Assembly: GCF_014650775.1 (NCBI RefSeq)
Contig: NZ_BMVP01000010.1
Coordinates: forward strand, 1 to 64,000
Length of the DNA: 64,000 bases
Direction of reading: 5' to 3'
DNA from: Streptomyces cirratus
Lineage (GTDB): Bacteria > Actinomycetota > Actinomycetes > Streptomycetales > Streptomycetaceae
Position 1 is the first letter of the stretch; the number at the start of each line of letters is the position of its first letter. Position numbers and translations under genes: made by a program. Of this stretch, positions 9,598-17,635 are shown piece after piece. A model generated the notes under the pieces. The model saw only the letters and a list, made by a program, of their open reading frames with translations, had not been told where the DNA came from and ran no database searches.

Positions 9598-9636
9598 TGT
9601 GACCGGTAACATAGTAATGTGAAATTGTACTGACAA
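9598..9636 (-). promoter_or_regulatory. Peptide-transporter promoter with two operator sites
   Basis: On the minus strand, -35 TTGTCA (9631-9636) and -10 TATGTT (9608-9613) are 17 bp apart, a good sigma-70/HrdB-type promoter. Two 14-nt operator-like repeats overlap it: TGTGAAATTGTACT (9618-9631) in the spacer and TGTGACCGGTAACA (9598-9611) over the -10 and start point. They lie 20 bp apart, two helical turns. Positions 9606-9636 match 20154-20184 of the collagenase promoter in 30 of 31 bases. Confidence 0.75.
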
Positions 9637-9698
9637 GAGGCTGGCGCCGCCGTTATTCAGCCGTGTCCAAATAGCGCGGCCGCTAAGGGAGTTGCCCC

Positions 9699-10409
9699 TC
9701 AGACGCCGGAACCCAGGCCGCCCGGGGGCCGGCCCACCGGTTCGTCGCGGCCCTGCGCCCACAAGGAGCGGACGTGACCCAGGTGGCGGACCATGCAGGC
9801 CTCCGCCGCCGCCGCATCACCGCTGATCATCAGGTCGAGCAGCTCGATGTGCTCCTCCGCCGAGGAGACCAGCTTGCCCGCCTCGTCCAGGCCCGTCAGG
9901 CCGTAGAGCCGGGAGCGCTTGCGCAGGTCGCCGACCGTCTCGACGAGACGGTCGTTCCCCGAGAGCGCCAACAGGCTCAGGTGGAAGCGGCGGTCCGCCT
10001 CCAGATAGCCGATCAGGTTGTGCTCGCGGGCGCTGGCGACGATCTCCTCGGCGACGGGCCGCAGGGCCTCCAGCTGCTCCGGGGTGGCCAGTTCGGTGAT
10101 CCGGCCGATCGTCGGCACCTCGATCATCGTGCGCAGTTCGGTGTACTGGTCCAGGTCCCGCTCGCTGACCTCGGTGATCCGGAAGCCCTTGTTGCGTACG
10201 GGTTCCACCAGCCCTTCGCGGGCGAGGTCGAGCATGGCCTCGCGCACCGGGGTGGCCGACACGCCGAGTTCGGCCGCCAGACCGGGGGCCGAGTAGACGC
10301 TGCCGGGACGCAGCTCACCCGCTATCAGGGCTGCTCGGAGGGCGTGACCGACCTGGTCACGGAGCCGTTCCTGGGCCTTGATGAGGCTGTGCTGCTTCAG
10401 GTCACCCAT
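9699..10409 (-). CDS. GntR family regulator, FCD subfamily; predicted regulator of the collagen/hydroxyproline cluster
   Basis: A 236-residue protein with an N-terminal winged helix (residues about 12-75; GVSATPVREAMLDLAREGLV contains the recognition helix) and a C-terminal FCD ligand domain with the usual metal-binding pattern (D...H in EADRRFHLSLL, later EEH and RHLGH). FCD regulators usually repress catabolic operons and release DNA on binding a pathway intermediate. The ATG has a clear GGAGG seven nt upstream. An operator copy (10441-10454) precedes it, suggesting autoregulation. It sits between the transporter and hydroxyproline operons. The effector is unknown; a hydroxyproline isomer or pyrroline intermediate is plausible. 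Confidence 0.92.
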   Translation of the reverse strand: MGDLKQHSLIKAQERLRDQVGHALRAALIAGELRPGSVYSAPGLAAELGVSATPVREAMLDLAREGLVEPVRNKGFRITEVSERDLDQYTELRTMIEVPTIGRITELATPEQLEALRPVAEEIVASAREHNLIGYLEADRRFHLSLLALSGNDRLVETVGDLRKRSRLYGLTGLDEAGKLVSSAEEHIELLDLMISGDAAAAEACMVRHLGHVRSLWAQGRDEPVGRPPGGLGSGV

Positions 10410-10440
10410 TGCTGTTCCTCCGAGCATCGCAGAGGGACAG

Positions 10441-10454
10441 CGTACAATGTCACG
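10441..10454. promoter_or_regulatory. Operator-like repeat (site C) upstream of gntR
   Basis: Read on the minus strand this is CGTGACATTGTACG, a weaker match to the TGTGA-N4-TNACA element. It overlaps the stop codon of the reductase gene and lies 31 nt before the GntR ATG, so it can act on a gntR-specific promoter. Confidence 0.5.
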
Positions 10455-11394
10455 TTGCCCTGTCGGCCCCCGCCGCCTGGAACAGCGCGACCGCCACCGC
10501 CAGATCCTCCCAGGCCATCCCCACACTCTTGAAGAGCCGCGGACCACTCGGTCGTCCCGGCGCCGGACGGCGGCCGGCGACGAGGTCGGCCAGGGTGCCG
10601 GTGATGTGTCCGGGTCCGATCGCGCCCTCCGCCTCCGGGATGAGCAGATCACCCGCCTCGCGCAGGGCCGCCGCGCGCGACTCGACGTACACGGCCGAGC
10701 GGCGCACCAGCGCGGTGTCGGTCTCCCGGGCGTCCGGTTCGTGCGAGCCGACCGCGACGACCGTCGCCCCGGGGCGGACCAGCCTCCCGTCGAACAACGG
10801 CGTACGGGCCGTGGTGCAGCAGAGCACCACGTCCGCCCCGGACACGTCCTCGGGCGTACCCGTCCGGGCGGCGAGTCCCAGGGCCCGCGCGTGCGCCACG
10901 AGCCGCTCCGCGCGCTCCGGGTTCCGCGCGACGACCGTCACCCCGGCCAACTCCCGCTCCGCGCGCACCGCTTCGAGATGCCCGTACGCCTGTGGCCCCG
11001 CCCCGAAGAGGACCAGCGCGAGCGGCCGGTCCCTGGGCGCGAGGTGGCGCAGCGCCAGCGCCGATACCGCCGGGGTGCGCAGGGCCGTCAGGGCGGCGCC
11101 GTCGAGCAGGGCCAGGGGGCGCAGGGTGGGGCCGTCCAGGAGGAGGTAGGAGCCGGTGATCCGGGGCAGCCCGAGCAGGGCGTTGCCCGGCGCGACCCCC
11201 GCGATCTTCACCCCGGCGTACGCCCCCGCCGCGGCCGGCATCAGCAGCAGCTCCCCGCCGGGTACGGGTACGGCGGTGCGCTGCGGGCAGCCTTCCGGGT
11301 CCAGGCCGGCGCGCAGGACCCCGGCCAGGGCGTCGGCGGCCCCGGCCGGGGTGAGCAGCCCGGCCGTGTCCGCGCCGGAGAGCTGCGCGATCAC
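10450..11394 (-). CDS. Ornithine cyclodeaminase/mu-crystallin family; probable delta1-pyrroline-2-carboxylate reductase
   Basis: A 314-residue NAD(P)-dependent protein of the OCD/mu-crystallin fold. The Rossmann nucleotide-binding motif is LVLFGAGPQAYGH (near residue 125), and the family helix GALTALRTPAVSALA-like segment precedes it. In hydroxyproline gene clusters, members of this family reduce delta1-pyrroline-2-carboxylate to L-proline after dehydration of trans-3-hydroxyproline. The GTG start overlaps the upstream racemase-family gene by 4 nt, and it is last in the four-gene operon running from 14376. True ornithine cyclodeaminase activity is less likely here, because no ornithine pathway genes adjoin it. 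Confidence 0.82.
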   Translation of the reverse strand: MIAQLSGADTAGLLTPAGAADALAGVLRAGLDPEGCPQRTAVPVPGGELLLMPAAAGAYAGVKIAGVAPGNALLGLPRITGSYLLLDGPTLRPLALLDGAALTALRTPAVSALALRHLAPRDRPLALVLFGAGPQAYGHLEAVRAERELAGVTVVARNPERAERLVAHARALGLAARTGTPEDVSGADVVLCCTTARTPLFDGRLVRPGATVVAVGSHEPDARETDTALVRRSAVYVESRAAALREAGDLLIPEAEGAIGPGHITGTLADLVAGRRPAPGRPSGPRLFKSVGMAWEDLAVAVALFQAAGADRAT

Positions 11395-12434
11395 AGCAGG
11401 AACCCGGCGCCGAGCTCGTCGTACGGGTCTACGGTGAAGGCGTGTTCACCGGTGCGGTAGGCCGTCCCGGTGACCTCCGTGACCAGGCCCTCCGCGTCCC
11501 CGCCCACGATCCGGCCGGTGAACACCGTTCCGGCGACCGACTCGTGCAGCAGGTCCTCCCCCACTGCCAGCCGCTCGTCCTGTGCGAGCAGGGCGAGCCG
11601 CGCGGAGGTGCCGGAGCCGCAGGGCGAGCGGTCGGTCTGCCCGTCGGCGAAGACCGTCACGTTGCGCTGGTGCGGTCCGAACGGGGTGTCGGGGAGTTCC
11701 TCGTACAGGATCACCCCGTACACCCCCGAGAGCAGCGGCCCGCCCGGGTGCCAGGTGCCCGGGTGGGTGGCCAGTGCCGACCGGATCTCCTGCCCGGCGC
11801 GCACCAGCGAGGGCAGCGCGGCCGTGGTGACCTCCAGCCCGAGGTCCCGGGCCGCGACCGAGGCGTAACAGGCCCCGGCGTGCGCGATGTCGGCTTCGGC
11901 CAGGCCCAGCGTGGTCGCGACCGGCACCTTGCGGGCGCCGACCCGCGCCGGGACGCCCCGGAACGTCACCCCGGTGGTGCGCCCGCCGGAGCGGTGCACG
12001 GTGGCGGTGACCCGCCCCGACGGCACGTCGATGCGGACCTGGACGCTGCCGTCATCGGGGGCCGGGACCCGGCCGCTGTCCACGGCCCAGGCGCCGAGGG
12101 CCATGGTGCCGTGGCCGCAGGCGGTGGAGTAGCCGTCCTTGTGCCAGAACAGCACCCCGAAGTGGGCCCCGTCGTCGTCCGGCGGCACGACGAAACCGCC
12201 GTACATGCCGGCGTGCCCGCGCGGCTCCTGCACGAGGAGCCGCCGAACGTCGTCCAGTGCGCCGCGCCGCGGGGCCGTCGGGGAGCCGCCGGGTCCGATG
12301 ACGGTGGCGCAGCGCTCGGCGACCGTGTCCCCGGGTACGGCCGGTATCCCCGCGCAGGCGGTGTCGACGATGCGGAACGGCTCGCCGGCCGCGTGGTAGT
12401 CGGTGGTACGCACCGTGGTGGGGGTGGCGGTCAC
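11391..12434 (-). CDS. Proline racemase family protein (second paralogue; epimerase/racemase or 3-hydroxyproline dehydratase)
   Basis: A 347-residue proline-racemase-fold enzyme. Both acid/base positions are cysteine: Cys106 in ACGHGTMA and Cys272 in DRSPCGSGTSAR. In this superfamily Cys/Cys is characteristic of racemases and epimerases, whereas trans-3-hydroxy-L-proline dehydratases usually have Thr at the second position. Operon context with a pyrroline-2-carboxylate reductase-like gene would predict the dehydratase, so motif and context disagree. The GTG start overlaps the stop of the 4-hydroxyproline epimerase (GTGA). Candidate substrates are proline, 3-hydroxyproline or a second hydroxyproline isomer. 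Confidence 0.8.
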   Translation of the reverse strand: MTATPTTVRTTDYHAAGEPFRIVDTACAGIPAVPGDTVAERCATVIGPGGSPTAPRRGALDDVRRLLVQEPRGHAGMYGGFVVPPDDDGAHFGVLFWHKDGYSTACGHGTMALGAWAVDSGRVPAPDDGSVQVRIDVPSGRVTATVHRSGGRTTGVTFRGVPARVGARKVPVATTLGLAEADIAHAGACYASVAARDLGLEVTTAALPSLVRAGQEIRSALATHPGTWHPGGPLLSGVYGVILYEELPDTPFGPHQRNVTVFADGQTDRSPCGSGTSARLALLAQDERLAVGEDLLHESVAGTVFTGRIVGGDAEGLVTEVTGTAYRTGEHAFTVDPYDELGAGFLL

Positions 12435-13435
12435 AGCAGGAACCCTGCGGGGAACGGGTCCGCCGGGTCGAGGAAGTACTGGGCGGTGCCGGTGATCCAG
12501 GCCCGCCCGGTGACCGTGGGGATCACCGCGGGGAGGCCGCCCACCGTGGTCTGCGCCACGAGCCGGCCGGTGAACTCGGTGCCGATGAACGACTCGTTGA
12601 CGAAGTCGGCACCGAGCGGCAGGAGGTCCCGGGCGTGCAGCTGTGCCATCCGCGCGCTGGTGCCCGTACCGCAGGGCGAGCGGTCGAACCAGCCGGGGTG
12701 GATGGCCATGGCGTGCCGGGAGCGGCGGGCGTCGGAGCCGGGAGCGGCGAGGTAGACGTGCTTGACGCCGGCGATGGAGGGGTCCTCGCGGTGGACGGGC
12801 CGGTCGGCGGAGGCGTTGACTGCGCCCATGACGGCGAGTCCGGCGGCGAGGAGGTCGTCCTTGCGGGCCCGCTCGAAGGGGAGCCCGAGGGCGTCGAGTT
12901 CGACGAAGGCGTAGAAGTTGCCGCCGTAGGCCAGGTCGTAGCTCACCGTGCCGTATCCGGGTACGTCCACCTTCAAGTCGAGCCCGGCGCAGTACGAGGC
13001 GACGTTGGTGAGGGTGACGGCGGTGGCCGCCCCGTCCTCGACGCGGACGTCGACGCTCACCAGACCGGCCGGGGTGTCGAGCCGGACCGTGGTGACCGGT
13101 TCGACGACCGGGACCAGGCCCGTCTCGACCAGGACGGTCGCCACCCCGATGGTGCCGTGCCCGCACATGGGCAGCAGGCCCGACACCTCGATGTACAGCA
13201 CCCCGAAGTCGGCGTCGGGGCGGGTGGGGGGCTGGAGGACGGCGCCGCTCATCGCGGAGTGGCCGCGCGGTTCGTACATGAGCAGCGTGCGGACGTGGTC
13301 CATGTGCTCGATGAAGTGGAGCCGCTTGTCGGCCATGGTGTCGCCGGGGATGACCCCGATTCCCCCGGTGATCACACGGGTCGGCATGCCCTCGGTGTGC
13401 GAATCCACCGCGTGGTAGATGTGGCGCGTGCGCAT
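12431..13435 (-). CDS. 4-hydroxyproline 2-epimerase
   Basis: A 334-residue member of the proline racemase family with both catalytic cysteines, Cys91 in PMCGHGTIG and Cys255 in DRSPCGTGTSAR. It should convert trans-4-hydroxy-L-proline to cis-4-hydroxy-D-proline in the cytoplasm, the first step of bacterial hydroxyproline breakdown. The product is the substrate of the HcnABC-like dehydrogenase encoded upstream. The ATG follows the deaminase gene by 17 nt, with a G-rich ribosome site, and the stop overlaps the next gene by 4 nt. Among the two paralogues this one most resembles known 4-hydroxyproline epimerases in length and motif. Confidence 0.88.
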   Translation of the reverse strand: MRTRHIYHAVDSHTEGMPTRVITGGIGVIPGDTMADKRLHFIEHMDHVRTLLMYEPRGHSAMSGAVLQPPTRPDADFGVLYIEVSGLLPMCGHGTIGVATVLVETGLVPVVEPVTTVRLDTPAGLVSVDVRVEDGAATAVTLTNVASYCAGLDLKVDVPGYGTVSYDLAYGGNFYAFVELDALGLPFERARKDDLLAAGLAVMGAVNASADRPVHREDPSIAGVKHVYLAAPGSDARRSRHAMAIHPGWFDRSPCGTGTSARMAQLHARDLLPLGADFVNESFIGTEFTGRLVAQTTVGGLPAVIPTVTGRAWITGTAQYFLDPADPFPAGFLL

Positions 13436-13452
13436 GGGTCCCCCAACGGGTG

Positions 13453-14376
13453 CTAGTTGAGGCCCTCGGCGAGGGCCTTCTCGGTGGCGGCGCGGACGGC
13501 CGCCTCGGTCTCGCCGGTGAGCGGGAAGCGCGGCGGGCGGGTGGCGCCGCCGGGGCGGCCGGCCAGGTCCATGGAGAGCTTGATGGCCTGGACGAACTCG
13601 GTCTTGGAGTCCCAGCGCAGCAGCGAGTGCAGGGACTTGTAGAGCGGCAGCGCGGTGGCGAGGTCGCCGGCGACGGCGGCCCGGTACAGGGTGGCGCAGG
13701 CCTGCGGGAGGGCGTTGGGGTAGCCGGCGATCCAGCCGACGGCGCCCGCGAGGGCCAGTTCCAGGAGTACGTCGTCCGCGCCGATCAACAGGTCCAGGCC
13801 GGGGGCGAGTTCGGCGATCTCGTAGGCGCGGCGGACGTCTCCGCTGAACTCCTTGACGGCGACGATGCTGCCGTCCGCGTGCAGCCGGGCCAGGAGCTCG
13901 GGCGTCAGGTCCACCTTGGTGTCGATGGGGTTGTTGTAGGCGACGACGGGCAGGCCGGCCCGGGCCACCTCGGCGTAGTGGGCGCGGACGGCGTCCTCGT
14001 CGGCACGGAACGCGTTGGGGGGCAGCAGCAGGACCGACCCGGCGCCGGCCTCGGCGGCCTGCTCGGCCCAGCGGCGGGCCTCGGCGCTGCCGTAGGCGGC
14101 GACCCCGGGCATGACGCGGCTGCCGTCACCGGCCGCCTCGACGGCGGTACGGACGACGCGGGCCCGCTCTTCGTCGGTGAGGGTCTGGTACTCGCCGAGG
14201 GAGCCGTTGGGGACGACGCCGTCGCAGCCGTTGGCGATCAGCCAGGCGACGTGTTCGGCGTAGGCGTCGTAGTCGACGGCGAGGTCTTCGCGCAGGGGCA
14301 GCGCGGTGGCGACCATGATGCCGTGCCAGGGGCGGCTGCGGGGCTGGGCGGGCGCGGGGGTGTGCGCGTGGGTCAT
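13453..14376 (-). CDS. DapA family protein; probable delta1-pyrroline-4-hydroxy-2-carboxylate deaminase
   Basis: A 307-residue class-I-aldolase-fold enzyme of the dihydrodipicolinate synthase superfamily. The Schiff-base lysine is Lys175 in IVAVKEFSG, with the conserved tyrosine at AYNNP (Tyr147). In hydroxyproline clusters, the member beside the epimerase and D-hydroxyproline dehydrogenase converts pyrroline-4-hydroxy-2-carboxylate to alpha-ketoglutarate semialdehyde and ammonia. It heads a four-gene operon with its own operator at 14398-14411 and a good ribosome site (GGGAG). Lysine biosynthetic DapA is less likely given this context. Confidence 0.85.
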   Translation of the reverse strand: MTHAHTPAPAQPRSRPWHGIMVATALPLREDLAVDYDAYAEHVAWLIANGCDGVVPNGSLGEYQTLTDEERARVVRTAVEAAGDGSRVMPGVAAYGSAEARRWAEQAAEAGAGSVLLLPPNAFRADEDAVRAHYAEVARAGLPVVAYNNPIDTKVDLTPELLARLHADGSIVAVKEFSGDVRRAYEIAELAPGLDLLIGADDVLLELALAGAVGWIAGYPNALPQACATLYRAAVAGDLATALPLYKSLHSLLRWDSKTEFVQAIKLSMDLAGRPGGATRPPRFPLTGETEAAVRAATEKALAEGLN

Positions 14377-14397
14377 GGAGGACTCCCTAAGGTGATG

Positions 14398-14411
14398 TGT
14401 GACATTTTACA
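14398..14411. promoter_or_regulatory. Operator-like repeat (site D) at the deaminase promoter
   Basis: TGTGACATTTTACA is a near-perfect inverted repeat 21 nt before the deaminase ATG. Its minus strand contains a candidate -10 TAAAAT (14405-14410), with TTGTGG 18 bp upstream as a weak -35, so bound protein would block the promoter. Confidence 0.6.
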
Positions 14412-14462
14412 GAGGGGCGTGAGGCGGCCACAAGTGTCCGGACGTGCCGGATCCGGATCGGA

Positions 14463-15968
14463 TCAGTCTGTGTGCTGCGGCAGTTCGGCCAGGTGGCGCA
14501 ACGGTACGGGGCAGGAAAGCGGTCGCCGGTCGGGGGCCGCTCCGGCGGCGGAAGAGGTCTCCCCCGCCAGGGCGGCGACGGCCGGGCCGCACATCCGGCC
14601 TTGGCACCAGCCCATGCCGGCCCGGGTGAGCAGTTTGACGGTACGGGCGTCCCGCGCGCCCAGATCGCGGGTGGCCTCCAGGATCCGGCCCGCCGGGACC
14701 TCCTCGCAGCGGCACACGTCGGTGTCCTCGCGCAGCCAGCCGGTCCAGCCCTCGCCGGGGCGGTGCGCGGCGGCCATCGCCCCGGCGAAGGCGCGCAGCC
14801 GCGAGCGGCGGCGGACGAGGGCGGCGGGCGCGGGCCGGCCGGCGACGGAGAAGGCCGCCAGCTCCCCTTCGGCCAGGGCCAGTTGGGCGCCCCCGATGCC
14901 GCCGGTCTCGCCCGCGGACCAGATGCCGGGGACGGAGGTGCGCTGCCCGGCGTCCAGTTCCAGGGCGACGGTCCCGTCCTCGCCGGACCGGGTGGCGCAG
15001 CCGAGGGCGGTCGCCAGCTCTAGCTGGGGCACGAGGCCGTGGCCGACGGCGAGGGCGTCGCAGGGGATCCGCCGCCCCGTGCCGGGCAGCGGCCGCCAGT
15101 CGCCGCCGAGCCGGGCCACGGTGACGGCCTCGACCCGGTCGCGGCCGTGGGCTTCGGTGACGGCGTGCCGGGTCAGGAGGCGGACGCCGTGACGCAGCAG
15201 CGCGCCGCCGTACGTGGCGCCTTCGGCGAGTTTGCCGGGGTTGCGCAGCAGGTCGGGCAGCCGCCCGGCGTACGCGGTGTACGAGGCCGCCTCGACGACG
15301 GCCGGGACGGCGGCTCCGGCCGCCGCGAGGGAGCCGGCCACGGCGAGCAGCAGCGGCCCGCTCCCGGCCACGACCACCCGCTTGCCCGGCAGCACCAGGC
15401 CTCCCTTGAGCATGGCCTGGGCCCCGCCGGCCCCGACGACCCCGGGCAGGGTCCAGCCGGGGAAGGGGAGTTGCCGCTCGTAGGCGCCGGTGGCCAGCAG
15501 CACGGCACGGGCCCCGACCGAGACCGACCGCTCCTCGGGCCCCGCGACGGCGTGCAGGGTCCAGCGGCCGCCGTCCGGGACCACCGTCCAGACGTGGTGG
15601 GCCGGAAAATACGTGATCCTGCCCGCCGATTCGTGGGTGCGCAGGGCGGCTTCGCGGGCGGCGAAGGCGGCCCACCCGTGGTGCAGGGACTCGGGGCGGA
15701 CGGCGCCGAGGCCGGGCGCCGGCCGGCGGTAGAACTGGCCGCCGGGGCGCTCCCCCGCGTCGAGCAGCGCCACCCGCAGTCCCAGGCGCGCGGCGGTCAC
15801 GGCGGCGGCCAGCCCGGCGGGCCCGGCACCGACGACGGCGAGATCGGGCACGGCGGGGCCGCAGTCGGCAGAGCCGGGAAGGGCCCGGCCGAGCCCGGCG
15901 GGGCCGGGAACGACGGGGCCGGGAACGGAGGGCTCCTGCGACGAGGGGTCAGACGGCGAGGTCGGCAC
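14463..15968 (-). CDS. D-hydroxyproline dehydrogenase FAD/NAD-type subunit (HcnB-like)
   Basis: A 501-residue flavoprotein. A Pro/Gly-rich tail of about 40 residues precedes the FAD motif VVGAGPAGLAAA; a second dinucleotide motif (VVVAGSGPLLLAVA) lies near residue 175. The C-terminus is a BFD-like iron-sulfur domain with Cys pairs in DVCRCEEV and GWCQGRMCGP. This layout matches the larger subunit of three-part D-hydroxyproline/opine dehydrogenases (HcnABC, OoxA). It overlaps the 2Fe-2S subunit gene by 20 nt; the annotated GTG start may be slightly too early. With its partners it oxidises cis-4-hydroxy-D-proline to pyrroline-4-hydroxy-2-carboxylate. Confidence 0.85.
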   Translation of the reverse strand: MPTSPSDPSSQEPSVPGPVVPGPAGLGRALPGSADCGPAVPDLAVVGAGPAGLAAAVTAARLGLRVALLDAGERPGGQFYRRPAPGLGAVRPESLHHGWAAFAAREAALRTHESAGRITYFPAHHVWTVVPDGGRWTLHAVAGPEERSVSVGARAVLLATGAYERQLPFPGWTLPGVVGAGGAQAMLKGGLVLPGKRVVVAGSGPLLLAVAGSLAAAGAAVPAVVEAASYTAYAGRLPDLLRNPGKLAEGATYGGALLRHGVRLLTRHAVTEAHGRDRVEAVTVARLGGDWRPLPGTGRRIPCDALAVGHGLVPQLELATALGCATRSGEDGTVALELDAGQRTSVPGIWSAGETGGIGGAQLALAEGELAAFSVAGRPAPAALVRRRSRLRAFAGAMAAAHRPGEGWTGWLREDTDVCRCEEVPAGRILEATRDLGARDARTVKLLTRAGMGWCQGRMCGPAVAALAGETSSAAGAAPDRRPLSCPVPLRHLAELPQHTD

Positions 15969-16278
15969 GGCCGGTCCCTTCCTGGGTGGTGACGGTGTCC
16001 CCGGCCCGCGCCGGGACCAGACAGGCCCGCTGGTTCGGCCGGCCGTTGACCGTGACGAGGCAGTCGTAGCAGCTGCCGATCCCGCAGAACGCCCCGCGCG
16101 GGGCGCCCCCGTCGCGCGTGGTGCGCCAGGCGAGGATCCCGGCGCTCCACAGCACGGCGGCGATGCTCTGGCCGGACTCCGCGGTCAGTTCGCGGCCGTC
16201 GAAGCGCAGGGCGTACCTCTCACGGGGAGCTCCGCCCACCAGGTCGCGGGGTGAGCGGTCACCGGTGGGCCGGCTCAT
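15949..16278 (-). CDS. D-hydroxyproline dehydrogenase small [2Fe-2S] subunit (HcnA-like)
   Basis: A 109-residue protein with the ferredoxin-like cluster motif FCGIGSCYDC followed by a fourth Cys in QRACL. The size and motif fit the small electron-transfer subunit of HcnABC/OoxABC-type complexes. It lies between the two flavoprotein genes, 64 nt after the oxidase subunit and overlapping the next, which indicates co-expression. It would pass electrons between the two flavin subunits at or near the membrane. Confidence 0.88.
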   Translation of the reverse strand: MSRPTGDRSPRDLVGGAPRERYALRFDGRELTAESGQSIAAVLWSAGILAWRTTRDGGAPRGAFCGIGSCYDCLVTVNGRPNQRACLVPARAGDTVTTQEGTGRADLAV

Positions 16279-16342
16279 CGGGTGCCTCCTTCGTCGGGCG
16301 CGGTGCGGTAAGCGACTTCGCTGCGGGCTTCGTACGACCGGC

Positions 16343-17521
16343 TCACGGCTGCTGCCCCTGCGGCCCGGGCTCCCGCCCGAAGGGCCGGTCCGGCTTGAAG
16401 GGTGCCGGGTCCAGCGGCGGTTCGGCCCCGCTCAGCGCGGCCGCGATCAGGACGCCGGTGGCCGGGGCCAGGCCGATGCCCGCGCCCTCGTGCCCGCAGG
16501 CGTGCAGCAGCCCGGGCACTCGGGGGTCGGGGCCGATGGCCGGGAGGTGGTCGGGGAGGTAGGGGCGGAAGCCGTGGTAGGTCCGCAGCACCCGCACGTC
16601 GGCCAGTACGGGGAACAGCGCTGCCGCCTGGGAGGCGAGCCGGCGCAGGGCGGCCACGGACAGGGAGCGGTCGAAGCCGACCCGCTCCCGGGTGGCGCCG
16701 ATGAGCACCGGGCCCGAGGGGGTGCCCTCGACCACCGCCGAGGACTGCAGGGCGGCGGATCCGCTGGCCACGTCCGCGATGTAGTCGGCGGCGTAGACCT
16801 TGTGCCGCACCACCCTCGGCAGCGGCTCGGTCACCAGGACGAAGCCGCGGCGCGGGAGCACCGGGAGGGTGGTTCCGGCGAGTTCGGCGATCCGGCCGCC
16901 CCAGGTACCGGCGGCGTTGACGACGGCCGGGGCGAGGAGTTCCCGGGTGCGGGTGCGCACCCCCCGTACGGTCCCGCGCTCCACCACGAGTCCGGTCACC
17001 TCCTCGCCGAGGTGGACCAGGGCCCCCTCGGCGGCCGATGCGGCCAGCAGCCGGGCCGCCGCCTGGGCGGGCTGGACCTGGGCGTCCTGCGGGTAGTGGA
17101 AGCCTCCCGCGAGTCCCGGTGCCAGGTGGGGCTCCAGCTCGCGCAGGTCACCGGCCCCCGCCTCGACGGCGGTGACGCCCGCCGCGCGCTGGCCTTTCGC
17201 GAAGCTCCGCAGTGCCTCCAGCGAAGCCTCGTCCGGGGCGACGACCAGGCCGCCCTTGTCCTCGTACTCGATCTCGTGCGGGAGGGCGGCGGCGAGTTCG
17301 CGCCACAGGCCGGCCGACAGCAGGGCCAGGTCCAGCTCCGGTCCGGCCTCCTTGTCGGAGACGAGCAGATTGCCCTCGCCCGCCCCGGTGGTGCCGCCCG
17401 CGACGGAGCCGCGGTCGATGACGGCCACGCGCAGTCCCGCGCGGGTGGCGTAGTACGCGCAGGCGGCTCCGACGACACCGGCGCCGACGATGACGGCGTC
17501 CAGACTGCTTCTCTTGGGCAC
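16343..17521 (-). CDS. D-hydroxyproline dehydrogenase catalytic FAD subunit (HcnC-like, DAO family)
   Basis: A 392-residue D-amino-acid-oxidase-fold flavoprotein with the N-terminal FAD motif VIVGAGVVGAACA beginning near residue 10, and the C-terminal GHEGAGIGLAPATG segment that contacts the flavin. The GTG start is fixed by the FAD motif. There is no Shine-Dalgarno sequence; a candidate -10 CATATT ends 6 nt before the GTG, so the transcript may be leaderless. Operator site E lies 3 nt upstream. In HcnABC-type enzymes this subunit oxidises the D-imino acid. It leads the three-gene dehydrogenase operon. Confidence 0.87.
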   Translation of the reverse strand: MPKRSSLDAVIVGAGVVGAACAYYATRAGLRVAVIDRGSVAGGTTGAGEGNLLVSDKEAGPELDLALLSAGLWRELAAALPHEIEYEDKGGLVVAPDEASLEALRSFAKGQRAAGVTAVEAGAGDLRELEPHLAPGLAGGFHYPQDAQVQPAQAAARLLAASAAEGALVHLGEEVTGLVVERGTVRGVRTRTRELLAPAVVNAAGTWGGRIAELAGTTLPVLPRRGFVLVTEPLPRVVRHKVYAADYIADVASGSAALQSSAVVEGTPSGPVLIGATRERVGFDRSLSVAALRRLASQAAALFPVLADVRVLRTYHGFRPYLPDHLPAIGPDPRVPGLLHACGHEGAGIGLAPATGVLIAAALSGAEPPLDPAPFKPDRPFGREPGPQGQQP

Positions 17522-17524
17522 GGC

Positions 17525-17538
17525 AGTAATATGTCACA
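17525..17538. promoter_or_regulatory. Operator-like repeat (site E) and possible leaderless promoter of the dehydrogenase operon
   Basis: On the minus strand the element reads TGTGACATATTACT and ends 3 nt before the GTG start. The hexamer CATATT inside it sits at the spacing expected if transcription began at the GTG, so operator, -10 box and start codon would be packed into about 25 nt. Confidence 0.55.
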
Positions 17539-17588
17539 TTCTTTATCGAGTGCCTAGGGTCGGCCGGGGGCTCGCACCCCCGCCCGGA

Positions 17589-17622
17589 CCGGCCCCTTCC
17601 CCCCGTTTCGGCAAGGGGCCGG
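17589..17622 (-). terminator. Probable terminator of the collagenase gene
   Basis: A perfect 10-bp stem (17589-17598 with 17613-17622) and a 14-nt loop lie 14 nt past the collagenase stop codon. No long T-run follows, as is common in Streptomyces. Confidence 0.55.
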
Positions 17623-17635
17623 CCGGGAGCCGCGG

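Noticed and set aside
13453..14376. Lysine-pathway dihydrodipicolinate synthase
   Set aside because: The gene has the right fold but sits in a hydroxyproline operon with a catabolic-type operator, so the deaminase reading fits better.
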